A stretch of DNA of 64,000 nt from Gilvimarinus algae (GTDB lineage Bacteria > Pseudomonadota > Gammaproteobacteria > Pseudomonadales > Cellvibrionaceae), in contig NZ_JAULRT010000062.1 in assembly GCF_030518215.1 (NCBI RefSeq), forward strand, positions 124,001-188,000. The letters are read 5' to 3'. The notes under the pieces are model-generated. The model was not told where the DNA came from. It did not search any database and was given only the letters and a program-made list of their open reading frames with translations. Positions 28,616-38,419 of the stretch are shown here, in pieces (within the stretch, counting starts at the first letter, position 1; each line of letters opens with the position of its first letter). A program made the position numbers and the translations under genes.

Positions 28616-31600
28616 ATGAGTGTTAAGCATCCCGTTACCGTCGTTGTACCTGTTTACCGAGGCTTGAGGCAGACAAAAAGCTGCCTTGAATCGGTGCTCG
28701 CGAGTGAGCTGAACGGTGCTGAAGTATTGGTAATCAACGATGCATCCCCCGAGCCAGAAGTGGCTCAATACTGCAAAGAGCTTGGCCGCAAGAGTCTAGT
28801 AACACTCATTGAAAACCCTAAAAATCTGGGTTTTGTTGCTACTGTCAATAAGGCGATGATCGCTAAGCAAGGTTGCGATATCGTTTTGTTGAACAGTGAC
28901 ACTATGGTTGCTGGCGATTGGCTTGAGTGTCTGAGGGGAGCGGCGTATAGCCGGCCTAAAGTGGCGACTGTTACGCCTTTCTCTAACAATGCCGAGATTT
29001 GCTCCTTTCCGTTGTTTTGTCAGAACAATCGTCTGTACGAAAATGAGTCGGTTTCCCTTTTACAGGGTGCGTTTTCCGTCGCCAATCGACATCAAACATT
29101 AGAGCTTCCAACAGCTGTTGGATTTTGCATGTTTATTCGTCGCCAGTGCCTTGATGCTATAGGCCTGTTTGATGAAGAGGCCTTTGGTCGGGGATATGGC
29201 GAGGAAAACGACTTCTGCTTACGCGCAACAGCGGCCGGGTGGTTGCATTTACTTTGTGCAGATTGTTTCGTCTTTCACGAGGGCAATGTCAGCTTTCAGC
29301 AGGACAAGGTTGAGCTGACCGGTCATGCGGAAAGAGTCATCCGCGAGCGATACCCTGACTATTTCTCAGATGTGGCTCGATTTATTGCAGAAGATCCTCT
29401 CCTCCCGCTGCGAGAGCGTGCTGTCCGGCAGCTTGCGGCCACGGGATGGAGACTTAGTAAGCTGTTTGACGGTTACCCAGACGATCATTTAGAAGACCAC
29501 TTATTTATGCAGACTACCATTACGCCCAATGCTGCGCAGGTGCTTGATCAGCTACTGCGATCTGATGAACCCGCGTTGCTTTTTATTACCCACTGCTGGG
29601 GTGGTGGTGTTGAACAGCATGTTCAGACGTTGGTTGGCTTAGTCGATTGTCATGTCGTTGTCATGCGCGGTTTGGGAGACGGCGGCATAGAGCTAGGTTT
29701 CTACCTTAAAGGGGGAGAACAAGAGATTATTCGTGCCGGAGGTTTTGATAAGGTGGGCCTGCCCAATTGGCTGGCTGTGCTCAAAACCATACGCATTGGA
29801 CGTGTGCACTTGCACCACATCCACGGCTGGCCTTCGTCCCTGATTGAGCTTATTCTCGGGCTAGATGTGCCTCTTGATATAACCCTACACGATTACTATC
29901 TGGTGTCGCCGCAGTACCATCTGACTGAGAATGGCCCGGTATGCAGTGATTCCAGTTGGCCTCGGGAGCAGGCGGCCTGGCAGCGCCGCTTGCTACCGTT
30001 GGTAAAAAAAGCCGAGAGGGTCATAGCGCCGTCGTCGCAGGTAAAAGCCCGGGTGGGTGACGCCTTCCCCGGTGTGAATATTACTTTCAAACCGCACCCG
30101 GAATATGTCGAAGCCTCAGGACCGGTTTATAAGGTGGTTGTTCTCGGAGCTTTGACCGAGGAAAAAGGACTGCGGCAGGTCGAGTCGGTCGCTAAGCTTG
30201 CTGCAGAGCGGGCCCCTCAAATTGCCATAACCCTTATCGGATATCCTACGCACCCGACAGACGCCCCCATTGTGATTACTGGGGATTATGCGGCTGATGA
30301 GCTACCTCGCCTCTTGGCACAAGAAAAGCCCGATGCAATTTGGTTTCCTGCTCAAGTGCCGGAGACATACAGTTTTACGCTTTCACATGCCATGGCTTCA
30401 GGTTTACCGATAGTGGCGTCTAGCCTCGGCGCTTTGGAAGATCGTCTAGGGGCGTATCCCCTGGCAAAGTTGTTGGCAGCGAATTCTCTGCCGTCGGAAT
30501 GGCTTGAAGCCCTAAAATTAGCTGTGGACTACTCCGAGACTGGTTCAGTCGTATATGCCGATACGAGAGATGCTTATCGGCAATGGTACCTTGAGCCACC
30601 TCTAAAGCAGACCGCGCAAGCCAGCGCCGACACAGTTGCGGTGCTAGAGCAGCTCCAGTGCTTCCCCGCACCTGCATCCGATCCAGATAGACCTATTCGA
30701 TCATTGTTTGAGTTTGGCATCAGAACTCACCATAGCGGTGTTCTACGCGAGGTCCAGAGGCGTTTACAGTTCCTGGACGATACAGAGACAGAAGTCGCGG
30801 GTATGCAGGCCTATAGAGCTTTGAATGAGGAGTTGCAGCAATATAGACCACTCAAGGAGGTCGTAGAGGGCTTAAAGCATGAGCTTAGACAAGCGGCTGA
30901 GGATGCCCGCTCGCTTGAAGTAGGCTATGAGGTCAAACTCAATGCAGCCGAGGAAACTATTCAGCTGTACGATCAGAACCTCTCACTAGCGAAAGACGGC
31001 ATTGTTGAGCTGCAACAGCAAGCGGAAAAAGCACAAGCTTATATCAATAAGCTGGAGGAAGAGTTCAAGCTCACGGTAGAGAGCAAAGATACGCAGATTA
31101 ATGCTCTCAACACCAGGATTGACCAAATTGCCAGGAGCTTTTCATGGAGAGTTACACGGCCTTTGCGTGTTCTGAAGCGTGTGGTATTCAAATCAGCTGA
31201 TCTTGCTCAGATCCTTTTAAAGCATAGTCTTCGCCCCGCCTCTTACTATAGGCTTGCATCACTAGTGCGTCGCGGACAATGGCGATCCATATTGGCTCGG
31301 CTCGGTATGGAGGTGCAAGGCCGCCAAGTCCAGCAAAACGCGATGGACGAAGCGGATGCCCAAGCGCAGAAGAAAGTTGAACAGTTTGAGGCATTCGCCC
31401 AAGCTGTACCAGAGAATGAACCATTACCCCCCGTTGTTTTGGTGACCTCTGCCGAGCCTGTTGTTTCAATAGTGATTCCGGTCTACGGTGAGCATGGAAC
31501 AACGCATCAATGCTTGAGAAGTATCGCTACTTACCCACCAAAAGTGCCCTATGAGGTTGTCATCGCCGATGACTGCTCGCCGGAGTCGGCAGAGGAGGTT

Positions 31601-33334
31601 CTTAGTGAAGTAGACGGTGTGCGTTTTTGCCGTGGCGAGAAAAATCTTGGTTTTGTTGGCAATACAAATGCCGGAGCCTCTATGGCCAAAGGCGAATATC
31701 TGGTGCTGCTGAACAATGACACTATTGTCTGTGCCGGTGCCTTTGACCGGTTGCTAGCAACTTTCTCTGAGCATCGCGATGTGGGGTTGGTCGGGGCGAA
31801 GTTGCTCAATGCCGATGGTAGCTTGCAGGAGGCGGGCGGTATTATCTGGCGCGATGGTAGCGGCTGGAACTGGGGGCGCGGGCAGAGCGCTGCCGACCCC
31901 AGGTTTAACTACGTCCGCGATGCGGATTATTGTTCGGGGGCCGTGCTCGCAATACGCACAGATGTGTTTGCCGAGCTTGGTGGGTTTGATGAGTATTACA
32001 TGCCCGCTTACTATGAAGATACAGATTTGGCCTTTCGCATTCGGGAAAAGGGCCTGAGGGTGGTCTACCAGCCAGCGGCAGAGGTTTTTCACATCGAAGG
32101 CGTGAGTCACGGGCGCGATGAAAATAGTGGAGTGAAAGCTCACCAGGTGACCAACGGCAAAAAATTCTTTGAGCGCTGGAAGTCGGTGCTCGCCAGTCAT
32201 AGCGACAACGCTGTAGAGCCTGAAAATGAGGCAAACCGCTACAGCAAAGGCAATGTTCTGGTCATTGAGGCCTGCATGATCACGCCGGACCAGGATTCTG
32301 GTTCAATTCGCATGTTGAACCTGTTAAAGATTCTCCGTGACGAAGGTTATCACGTCACCTTTGTGGCTGATAATCTCGAGTATCGGGAAAAAGTTGTTGC
32401 CGAGCTCAACGCGCTCGGTATTGAGGTGCTTTACAACGATTGGGCGGGTTCTGTGCGCCGCGTCTTGCGCAAGAGAGGCCCGACCCTGGATGCCATTTTT
32501 ATCAGTCGCCACTATATTGCTTCTCAGTATTTGGCGCTCGCGCGCGCTGTGGCGCCCAAGGCAAAGCTGATTTTTGATACCGTGGATTTACATTTTGTCC
32601 GTGAGGAGCGCGAAGCCGAGCTCAGTGGTGATCAAGCGCTGAAAGCGCAGGCGGCGGTAACCAAACGCAAGGAGCTGGAGTTGATACGCAACTGCGATAT
32701 TACTCTAGTGGTCTCCGAATTCGAAAAGCAGCTGCTTGCCGATATCGTACCTGAAGCGCGAGTCGAAATCGTGTCAAACATTCACTCGCATACTCCTGAG
32801 CGGCCCGACTATGAACAGAGAGAAGGCATTTTGTTTGTCGGAGGCTTTCGTCATCCACCCAATATTGACGCTGTGCAGTGGTATGCCAAGGAGGTGATGC
32901 CGCATGTGCAGAGGCTCCTGCCGGGAGTGGTCACCACCATTATTGGCAGCCATATGCCCGACTCAATTAAGGCGCTGGCCAATGAGAACCTGCAAATTCT
33001 TGGCTTTGTAGAAGACATTGAGCCCGAGCTGCAAGGGGCTCGGGTGTCCATCGCACCGCTTCGTTATGGGGCGGGGGTAAAGGGTAAGGTGAACGAAGCC
33101 ATGAATTACGGCATACCGGTGGTTGCCACCGCCTGCGCTGTAGAGGGAATGCACACCGTAGATGGTGAGGACGTTCTGGTTGCAGAGCAGCCTGAAGCAT
33201 TTGCTGAAGCTATTGCGCGCGTTTATCAGAACGCTGAGCTTTGGCGCAGGATCTCGGCTGGTGGGGTGCGAAACCTTGAGTCCCACTTCTCTCCTGATGC
33301 GGCGCGCCCGGCCATTCGGCGGACAATGTCATAG
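28616..33334 (+). CDS. Giant multidomain glycosyltransferase (GT2-GT4-coiled coil-GT2-GT4)
   Basis: About 1572 residues from ATG 28616; an in-frame GTG at 28571 would add 15. No transmembrane segment is evident. Domains in order: GT2 (about 1-245, VVVPVYRG and LNSDT), a GT4-like Rossmann pair (about 310-640), a long coiled coil (about 730-870) with a SFSWRVTRPLR motif, a second GT2 (about 930-1185, VIPVYGEHG and LNNDT), and a second GT4-like unit (about 1210-1570, LFVGGFRHPPN and ending with RYGAGVKGK). Such fusions assemble repeating oligosaccharides on lipid carriers or proteins. It lies between the T2SS operon and dTDP-rhamnose genes, so rhamnose is a plausible donor sugar. Confidence 0.88.
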   Translation: MSVKHPVTVVVPVYRGLRQTKSCLESVLASELNGAEVLVINDASPEPEVAQYCKELGRKSLVTLIENPKNLGFVATVNKAMIAKQGCDIVLLNSDTMVAGDWLECLRGAAYSRPKVATVTPFSNNAEICSFPLFCQNNRLYENESVSLLQGAFSVANRHQTLELPTAVGFCMFIRRQCLDAIGLFDEEAFGRGYGEENDFCLRATAAGWLHLLCADCFVFHEGNVSFQQDKVELTGHAERVIRERYPDYFSDVARFIAEDPLLPLRERAVRQLAATGWRLSKLFDGYPDDHLEDHLFMQTTITPNAAQVLDQLLRSDEPALLFITHCWGGGVEQHVQTLVGLVDCHVVVMRGLGDGGIELGFYLKGGEQEIIRAGGFDKVGLPNWLAVLKTIRIGRVHLHHIHGWPSSLIELILGLDVPLDITLHDYYLVSPQYHLTENGPVCSDSSWPREQAAWQRRLLPLVKKAERVIAPSSQVKARVGDAFPGVNITFKPHPEYVEASGPVYKVVVLGALTEEKGLRQVESVAKLAAERAPQIAITLIGYPTHPTDAPIVITGDYAADELPRLLAQEKPDAIWFPAQVPETYSFTLSHAMASGLPIVASSLGALEDRLGAYPLAKLLAANSLPSEWLEALKLAVDYSETGSVVYADTRDAYRQWYLEPPLKQTAQASADTVAVLEQLQCFPAPASDPDRPIRSLFEFGIRTHHSGVLREVQRRLQFLDDTETEVAGMQAYRALNEELQQYRPLKEVVEGLKHELRQAAEDARSLEVGYEVKLNAAEETIQLYDQNLSLAKDGIVELQQQAEKAQAYINKLEEEFKLTVESKDTQINALNTRIDQIARSFSWRVTRPLRVLKRVVFKSADLAQILLKHSLRPASYYRLASLVRRGQWRSILARLGMEVQGRQVQQNAMDEADAQAQKKVEQFEAFAQAVPENEPLPPVVLVTSAEPVVSIVIPVYGEHGTTHQCLRSIATYPPKVPYEVVIADDCSPESAEEVLSEVDGVRFCRGEKNLGFVGNTNAGASMAKGEYLVLLNNDTIVCAGAFDRLLATFSEHRDVGLVGAKLLNADGSLQEAGGIIWRDGSGWNWGRGQSAADPRFNYVRDADYCSGAVLAIRTDVFAELGGFDEYYMPAYYEDTDLAFRIREKGLRVVYQPAAEVFHIEGVSHGRDENSGVKAHQVTNGKKFFERWKSVLASHSDNAVEPENEANRYSKGNVLVIEACMITPDQDSGSIRMLNLLKILRDEGYHVTFVADNLEYREKVVAELNALGIEVLYNDWAGSVRRVLRKRGPTLDAIFISRHYIASQYLALARAVAPKAKLIFDTVDLHFVREEREAELSGDQALKAQAAVTKRKELELIRNCDITLVVSEFEKQLLADIVPEARVEIVSNIHSHTPERPDYEQREGILFVGGFRHPPNIDAVQWYAKEVMPHVQRLLPGVVTTIIGSHMPDSIKALANENLQILGFVEDIEPELQGARVSIAPLRYGAGVKGKVNEAMNYGIPVVATACAVEGMHTVDGEDVLVAEQPEAFAEAIARVYQNAELWRRISAGGVRNLESHFSPDAARPAIRRTMS

Positions 33335-33347
33335 AGGAAGAGCGTTC

Positions 33348-34127
33348 ATGGCGGGCTCGATTGACGGCGACCAAGAAGAACCTCTAGTCAGTGTGATAAT
33401 GCCGGTCTACAACGCAGCGGCCACCATCAGCCATGCGGTGGAGTCTGTGCGCCGACAAGGGTTTACCCAGTGGGAGCTTATTATTGTCGATGACGGCTCC
33501 ACGGACGACACCGCGCTTTTGTGCCAGTCATTCGCTGCCGCTGACGAGAGAATCCGGTTTGTTACGCTTGAGACGAATACGGGTTCACCGGCCAGGCCGC
33601 GCAACGTTGGATTGGATCAAGTTCGTGGCGAGTGGTGTGCCTTTCTTGATGCCGACGACACCTGGCGGCCTGAAAAGCTTGGGCATCAGCTGCGTTTTAT
33701 GCAGGAGCAGGGGCTGGACCTATGTGGCACTTCGGTTAGTCTAATGAACGCCAAAGGTGCCGAGACGGGCCGCCGTTTGTTCCCCGGCTCGCTGAGTTAT
33801 TCTTCGCTTTTGCGTCACAATACGCTGGTTTGCTCCACCGTACTCTGTCGCTCAACGCATCTCGCTGACAGACGATTTCCGGAAATAGGGCACGAGGATT
33901 ACGCACTGTGGCTTGACTTGGCTCGATCGGGCGGCAAGCTTGGGGTTTTGCCGGAGGTATTAGCCAGTTACCGAAAGCACCAAGGGTCGGTATCGGCCAA
34001 CAAGCGAAAAGTGGTGGGTTATTTTTGGAATATCTATCACCACTATCTGGGTTATTCTGTTTTGGTGTCAGCTTTCTTTACTTGCCGTTATCTTTTTTTG
34101 GCTGCCATGCGCGCCACAAGAGAATAA
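33348..34127 (+). CDS. Family 2 glycosyltransferase
   Basis: About 259 residues. The start at ATG 33348 is supported by GAGGAAG seven bases upstream; the open frame extends further 5' but only within the preceding gene. A GT-A domain starts with VSVIMPVYNA, has the VDDGSTD motif and a DADDTW metal/donor site, and an acceptor-side HEDYALW segment. It lies 13 bp after the giant glycosyltransferase and its last 50 bp overlap the 3' end of the opposite-strand glycosyltransferase. The acceptor is unknown. Confidence 0.88.
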   Translation: MAGSIDGDQEEPLVSVIMPVYNAAATISHAVESVRRQGFTQWELIIVDDGSTDDTALLCQSFAAADERIRFVTLETNTGSPARPRNVGLDQVRGEWCAFLDADDTWRPEKLGHQLRFMQEQGLDLCGTSVSLMNAKGAETGRRLFPGSLSYSSLLRHNTLVCSTVLCRSTHLADRRFPEIGHEDYALWLDLARSGGKLGVLPEVLASYRKHQGSVSANKRKVVGYFWNIYHHYLGYSVLVSAFFTCRYLFLAAMRATRE

Positions 34128-34824
34128 CGACACTCGCCAATAACCGGAGCCGGCTGATAAAAACGATCGGCAAGGCTCTTCTTTGACGTGATGATACGTT
34201 GTTAGCATGCGTGCGCTTTTGCAGTACGCTGTCTTCGAGATGATGAATCTCGCTCTCTAGGTTGGCCGCAAGGGCAATCCACAGATCGTGCGACTCCACA
34301 AAGCCGGGTATGGGCAGCAGTTGGTCGCGAAAGTGGCCTCTGAACGCCATGGTACACCCATAGTAGGGGCGCCTACCGAGAAATATTCCTAGAATGTTTG
34401 TCAGGTATTTTGTGCTGTCCGCGCTACGCAGCTGCACGGATGGGGCTGCCAGTGTTTGCCCTGCCTTGTCGATGCGATGAAAGTTGGCGGCGATGACAGC
34501 AACGCCTTGAGTGTTCATGGCGTTTACCATGGTTTTGACACGGCCTGGCGGCCAAATATCATCTTGATCACTCAGGAAAACAATGTCGCCTTTGGCTCGG
34601 GCAATGGCCTTGGCAAAACTCTTTACGTGGCCCAGTTGAGAGGTGTTGCCGTAAATTTGAATGCGCTCGTCGTCAAACGCCTGAATAACGTCTAGGGTGT
34701 TGTCCGTGGAGCAGTCGTCGACGATGATCAGCTCGTCCGCAAGGCTTAACTGCTCAAGGATACTGGCAATCTGCTCAGCGAGGTACAGAGCACCATTGTG
34801 GCTGGCCAGGCATACACTGATCAT
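34078..34824 (-). CDS. Family 2 glycosyltransferase, rhamnosyltransferase-like
   Basis: 248 residues. The N-terminal ISVCLASHNG and IIVDDCSTDNT motifs and the LSDQDDIWPPGR signature are characteristic of GT2 enzymes that often transfer rhamnose (RfbN/WbbL-like). It closes the rmlB-A-C-D operon, overlapping rmlD by 4 bp, which supports dTDP-rhamnose as donor. The C-terminal segment is hydrophobic and basic and may be membrane-associated. Confidence 0.85.
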   Translation of the reverse strand: MISVCLASHNGALYLAEQIASILEQLSLADELIIVDDCSTDNTLDVIQAFDDERIQIYGNTSQLGHVKSFAKAIARAKGDIVFLSDQDDIWPPGRVKTMVNAMNTQGVAVIAANFHRIDKAGQTLAAPSVQLRSADSTKYLTNILGIFLGRRPYYGCTMAFRGHFRDQLLPIPGFVESHDLWIALAANLESEIHHLEDSVLQKRTHANNVSSRQRRALPIVFISRLRLLASVVILLWRAWQPKKDNGK

Positions 34825-35705
34825 GGTTTTTCAGTGGCGAACTCGGGAAGCGCCAGGCGCAGCGAGTGCAGCCAATGGGGTGTTTCAACGGAGAAATCGT
34901 CAAGGGTACTCTGGCAGTTGAGCACGCTGTAGTGAGGGCGCTTAGCCGGAGTGGGATAGGCTTCACTCGCAATAGGATTGACACTGCAGTCCAGTCCGCT
35001 CTCATCCATGATGCAGGTTGCCAAGTCAAACCAACTGCAGACACCTGTATTGCTGTAATGGTAGATCTCGCCTTTGGTGTTCTGGAGTTTCTCGCTAAGA
35101 CTGATACGGATAATGGCGCGTGCTAGGTCCTTTGCCCAAGTGGGACTGCCAACTTGGTCGGCTACCACACCCAGAGCGTCTTTTTCACGGCCTAGCCTCA
35201 GCATGGTGCCCACAAAGTTTTTGCCCAAGGCGCTGTAAACCCAGCTGGTGCGAAGTACTATACCCTTCGCCCCGGAGCCGATAAACGCCTTCTCCCCGGC
35301 AAGCTTGGTGGCACCATAGACGCTCTCAGGTGAGGGGGTGTCGCTCGGCAGGTAAGGGCGGTGGTGTGTACCATCAAATACATAGTCGGTAGAGACCTGG
35401 ATCAGGCAGGCGTCCAATGCTTTCGCCGTATTTGCTATTTCCCTGACAGCAATATGGTTGATGGCATCGGCGATTTCTCCCTCAGACTCGGCTTTATCAA
35501 CAGCAGTATATGCCGCGGCATTAACAATGACTTGTGGGGCGATAGCAGCAATAGTGGGGGCGATGCGAGTTGTCTCGGAAAGATCGAGCGTGCTGCGATC
35601 GAGAAAATGCCACTCAATGTCTGCGTAATGCTTCGCAAGCCCTGCCAGTTCCTGCCCAAGCTGGCCATTGGTGCCAGTGACCAGAATTCGTAGCCCACTA
35701 GTCAT
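34821..35705 (-). CDS. rfbD: dTDP-4-dehydrorhamnose reductase RmlD
   Basis: NAD(P)H-dependent last step of dTDP-L-rhamnose synthesis. A Rossmann motif GTNGQLGQEL, the YGATKLAGE catalytic Tyr/Lys region and a STDYVFDG segment are present. I use ATG 35705, which has an AGCAGG eight bases upstream; an ATG at 35720 lies inside rmlC without a ribosome site. About 294 residues, a normal length. It overlaps the following glycosyltransferase by 4 bp. Confidence 0.95.
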   Translation of the reverse strand: MTSGLRILVTGTNGQLGQELAGLAKHYADIEWHFLDRSTLDLSETTRIAPTIAAIAPQVIVNAAAYTAVDKAESEGEIADAINHIAVREIANTAKALDACLIQVSTDYVFDGTHHRPYLPSDTPSPESVYGATKLAGEKAFIGSGAKGIVLRTSWVYSALGKNFVGTMLRLGREKDALGVVADQVGSPTWAKDLARAIIRISLSEKLQNTKGEIYHYSNTGVCSWFDLATCIMDESGLDCSVNPIASEAYPTPAKRPHYSVLNCQSTLDDFSVETPHWLHSLRLALPEFATEKP

Positions 35706-36297
35706 AGAGTGCCTGCTCATATTGAAAGAGGGTTTCGGGGGCGCTCTCCAACCGGTCTTTCAATGTGGGTAGCGCGCCATCCTTGTCTGAGGTTTGAATT
35801 TGTTCTTTCGGCAGCTGCCAGTCAATGGCGAGCGCAGGGTCGGAGTAACTGATGCCCCTGTCATGCTCCGGTGCGTAGGGGTTATCCACTTTGTAAGTGA
35901 AAATAGCCGTTTCGCTGAGCACGATAAACCCGTGGGCAAAACCGCGCGGGACAAACAGTTGGTGTTTGTTGTCGCTATTGAGTCTGGCGCAGACATGTTG
36001 GCCAAACGTTGGACTGCCAATACGAATGTCCACTGCCACGTCAATTACATCGCCGCTGACCACACGTACCAGTTTGCTCTGCGCGTAGGGCGCTTGCTGA
36101 TAGTGCAAACCTCGCAATACCCCGCGCGCCGATAGCGATTCATTGTCTTGCATAAAGTGCAGGCGATGACCGGTGGCGGCTTCCAGGGCGTCTTGGCGAT
36201 ACGATTCAAAAAAGTAGCCGCGCGCATCGCCGAAAACCTTAGGCTCAATAAGAACTACCTCTGGAATGGCTTGTGGGGTGATCTTCACGGGGTCCAC
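35698..36297 (-). CDS. rfbC: dTDP-4-dehydrorhamnose 3,5-epimerase RmlC
   Basis: Cofactor-free cupin-fold epimerase of the dTDP-rhamnose pathway. It has the RGLHYQ catalytic His region near residue 62, a DVAVDIR strand and the VPRGFAHGF motif. 199 residues, slightly longer than the common 180-185. It overlaps rmlA by 13 bp and rmlD by a few bases, so all four genes are translated together. Confidence 0.96.
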   Translation of the reverse strand: MDPVKITPQAIPEVVLIEPKVFGDARGYFFESYRQDALEAATGHRLHFMQDNESLSARGVLRGLHYQQAPYAQSKLVRVVSGDVIDVAVDIRIGSPTFGQHVCARLNSDNKHQLFVPRGFAHGFIVLSETAIFTYKVDNPYAPEHDRGISYSDPALAIDWQLPKEQIQTSDKDGALPTLKDRLESAPETLFQYEQALYD

Positions 36298-37169
36298 TCC
36301 TCCTCGGCACGTTTGAGCAGGTATTGGCCGTACTGGTTCTTGGCCAAAGGTGCGGCGAGATCCTTGAGCTGTTGCTGGCTGATGTAGCCCAGCTCGTAAG
36401 CAATTTCTTCGATACAGGCGATTTTCAGGCCCTGACGCTTTTCGATGGTTTCAATAAATTGGGCCGCCTCCAGCAGGCTTTCGTGGGTGCCTGTGTCGAG
36501 CCAGGCATAACCACGCCCCATAAGTTCGACTTTGAGCCGGCCCTCGTCAAGATACATTTGATTGACGCTGGTGATCTCCAATTCGCCGCGGTGCGACGGT
36601 TGCACGGCTTTGGCTTTTTTCACCACATCGTTGGGGTAAAAATACAGCCCGGTCACGGCGTAATTGGACTTGGGCACCGCTGGCTTTTCTTCAATGCTGA
36701 CGGCGTTATCCTGCGCGTCGAACTCCACCACGCCGTAGCGCTCGGGATCGTTTACATGATAGCCGAACACAGTGGCGAAATTCTGGTCGGCGTTGGCAGC
36801 GGCACTTTGCAGGGTATCGCTCAGGTGGTGGCCGTAATAGATGTTGTCGCCCAGTACCAGGCAGACCGAGTCATCGCCGATAAACCCCTCGCCGAGGATA
36901 AACGCTTGCGCCAGACCATCCGGTGAGGGCTGTACAACATATTCAAAGGCCAGCCCCAGGTGCGAGCCGTCGCCGAGCAGGCGTTGAAAGCTGCTCTGAT
37001 CCTCTGGCGTGGTAATGATGAGAATCTCCCGGATACCGGCGAACATCAGTATCGACAGTGGGTAGTAAATCATCGGTTTATCGTAGACGGGAATCAGCTG
37101 TTTGGAGACGCCCTGGGTGATAGGGTAGAGTCGGGTGCCGCTGCCGCCCGCGAGAATAATACCTTTCAT
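36285..37169 (-). CDS. rfbA: Glucose-1-phosphate thymidylyltransferase RmlA
   Basis: First step of dTDP-rhamnose synthesis: dTTP plus glucose-1-phosphate. The start ATG 37169 gives the classical [19 protein letters not shown]-terminus and overlaps the rmlB stop by 4 bp; the longer open frame is only an upstream extension into rmlB. Further motifs are [17 protein letters not shown] and the EKP segment. About 294 residues, as usual for the family. Confidence 0.96.
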   Translation of the reverse strand: MKGIILAGGSGTRLYPITQGVSKQLIPVYDKPMIYYPLSILMFAGIREILIITTPEDQSSFQRLLGDGSHLGLAFEYVVQPSPDGLAQAFILGEGFIGDDSVCLVLGDNIYYGHHLSDTLQSAAANADQNFATVFGYHVNDPERYGVVEFDAQDNAVSIEEKPAVPKSNYAVTGLYFYPNDVVKKAKAVQPSHRGELEITSVNQMYLDEGRLKVELMGRGYAWLDTGTHESLLEAAQFIETIEKRQGLKIACIEEIAYELGYISQQQLKDLAAPLAKNQYGQYLLKRAEEEWTP

Positions 37170-38233
37170 TGCGCCAGTCCTATACGTGTCAGCTGATATT
37201 CGCCGCTGAGAACATGCTGCCACCAGCCGGTGTTTTCCAGGTACCACTGAACGGTTTTGCGCAGTCCCGTTGCGAAGCTTTCCTGGGGGGTCCAGCCAAG
37301 TTCACGCTCGATCTTGGAAGCGTCGATGGCATAGCGCAAATCGTGACCGGGCCGGTCTGTGACGAAGGTAATCAAATCGCGATATTGCGCAACGCCTTCT
37401 GGCTTTTGTGTCGGGGCCAGTTCTTCGAGCAACTCGCAAATGCCGTTCACTACTTCGATATTGCGCTTTTCGTTGTGCCCGCCGATGTTGTAGGTCTCGC
37501 CCGACTTGCCTTTTGTCAGAACTTGCACAAGTGCCCGGGCGTGGTCTTCCACGTAGAGCCAGTCGCGAATCTGATTACCGTCACCATATACCGGCAGGGG
37601 CTTTCCAGCCAGCGCATTGAGAATCATATGCGGGATAAACTTTTCCGGAAAGTGGTAGGGCCCGTAATTGTTGGAGCAGTTGGTGATGAGTATCGGTAGC
37701 CCGTAGGTGCGCTGCCAGGCGCGCACCAAATGGTCTGAGCTTGCCTTGCTCGCAGAATAGGGTGAGCTGGGTGCGTAGGCCGTTTGCTCTGTAAACAGCT
37801 CCTCGGTACCCTCGAGGTCACCGTAGACTTCATCGGTGGAGATGTGATGAAAGCGAAAGCTCGCGCGCCGGGCAGGATCCAGTGTGTCCCAGTACTGGCG
37901 AGACTGCTCGAGCAGAGTATAGGTACCGATGATATTGGTTTGGATAAAGGCGGCGGCATCGGTAATGGAGCGGTCAACATGGCTCTCTGCCGCCAGATGC
38001 ATGATGGCATCGGGTTGATGCTTGGCGAACACAGCTGCTACGGCTTTGGCGTCACAGATATCCACCGGCTCAAAGCGGTAGCGCGGGCTCTCGGCCACGC
38101 CGACCAGCGACTCGAGATTACCCGCGTAGGTAAGTTTGTCCAGATTGATAACGCTGTGCTCTGTGTCCTTTAACAAGTGGCGGATAACCGCAGAGCCGAT
38201 AAACCCTGCTCCACCAGTGACCAGAATATTCAT
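37166..38233 (-). CDS. rfbB: dTDP-glucose 4,6-dehydratase RmlB
   Basis: Second step of dTDP-rhamnose synthesis and first gene of the leftward rmlB-A-C-D operon. An NAD-binding GGAGFIGSA motif, HLAAESHVD, the STDEVYGDL segment with catalytic Asp-Glu, and YSASKA with the Tyr/Lys pair are all present. The 355-residue length is normal. The operon promoter should lie in the 186-bp gap to the divergent membrane-protein gene. Confidence 0.96.
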   Translation of the reverse strand: MNILVTGGAGFIGSAVIRHLLKDTEHSVINLDKLTYAGNLESLVGVAESPRYRFEPVDICDAKAVAAVFAKHQPDAIMHLAAESHVDRSITDAAAFIQTNIIGTYTLLEQSRQYWDTLDPARRASFRFHHISTDEVYGDLEGTEELFTEQTAYAPSSPYSASKASSDHLVRAWQRTYGLPILITNCSNNYGPYHFPEKFIPHMILNALAGKPLPVYGDGNQIRDWLYVEDHARALVQVLTKGKSGETYNIGGHNEKRNIEVVNGICELLEELAPTQKPEGVAQYRDLITFVTDRPGHDLRYAIDASKIERELGWTPQESFATGLRKTVQWYLENTGWWQHVLSGEYQLTRIGLAQ

Positions 38234-38419
38234 GGTTGAAGTGTTGTTCTCTGAGTCTTTGTGTATGGCCAGCCAGTAGCGGCCGATTGGGGCGTCATGA
38301 TAACGTAACCGCTTGGGTGGTAATAGTGAAAAAATGTCCGCTTTGGCGCGCTAATCTTCTTGTTGGCGCCGTCAGAGCGGGCCCACAGGGTTTTAATCGG
38401 CGATACAGGGGAGTTTCTG

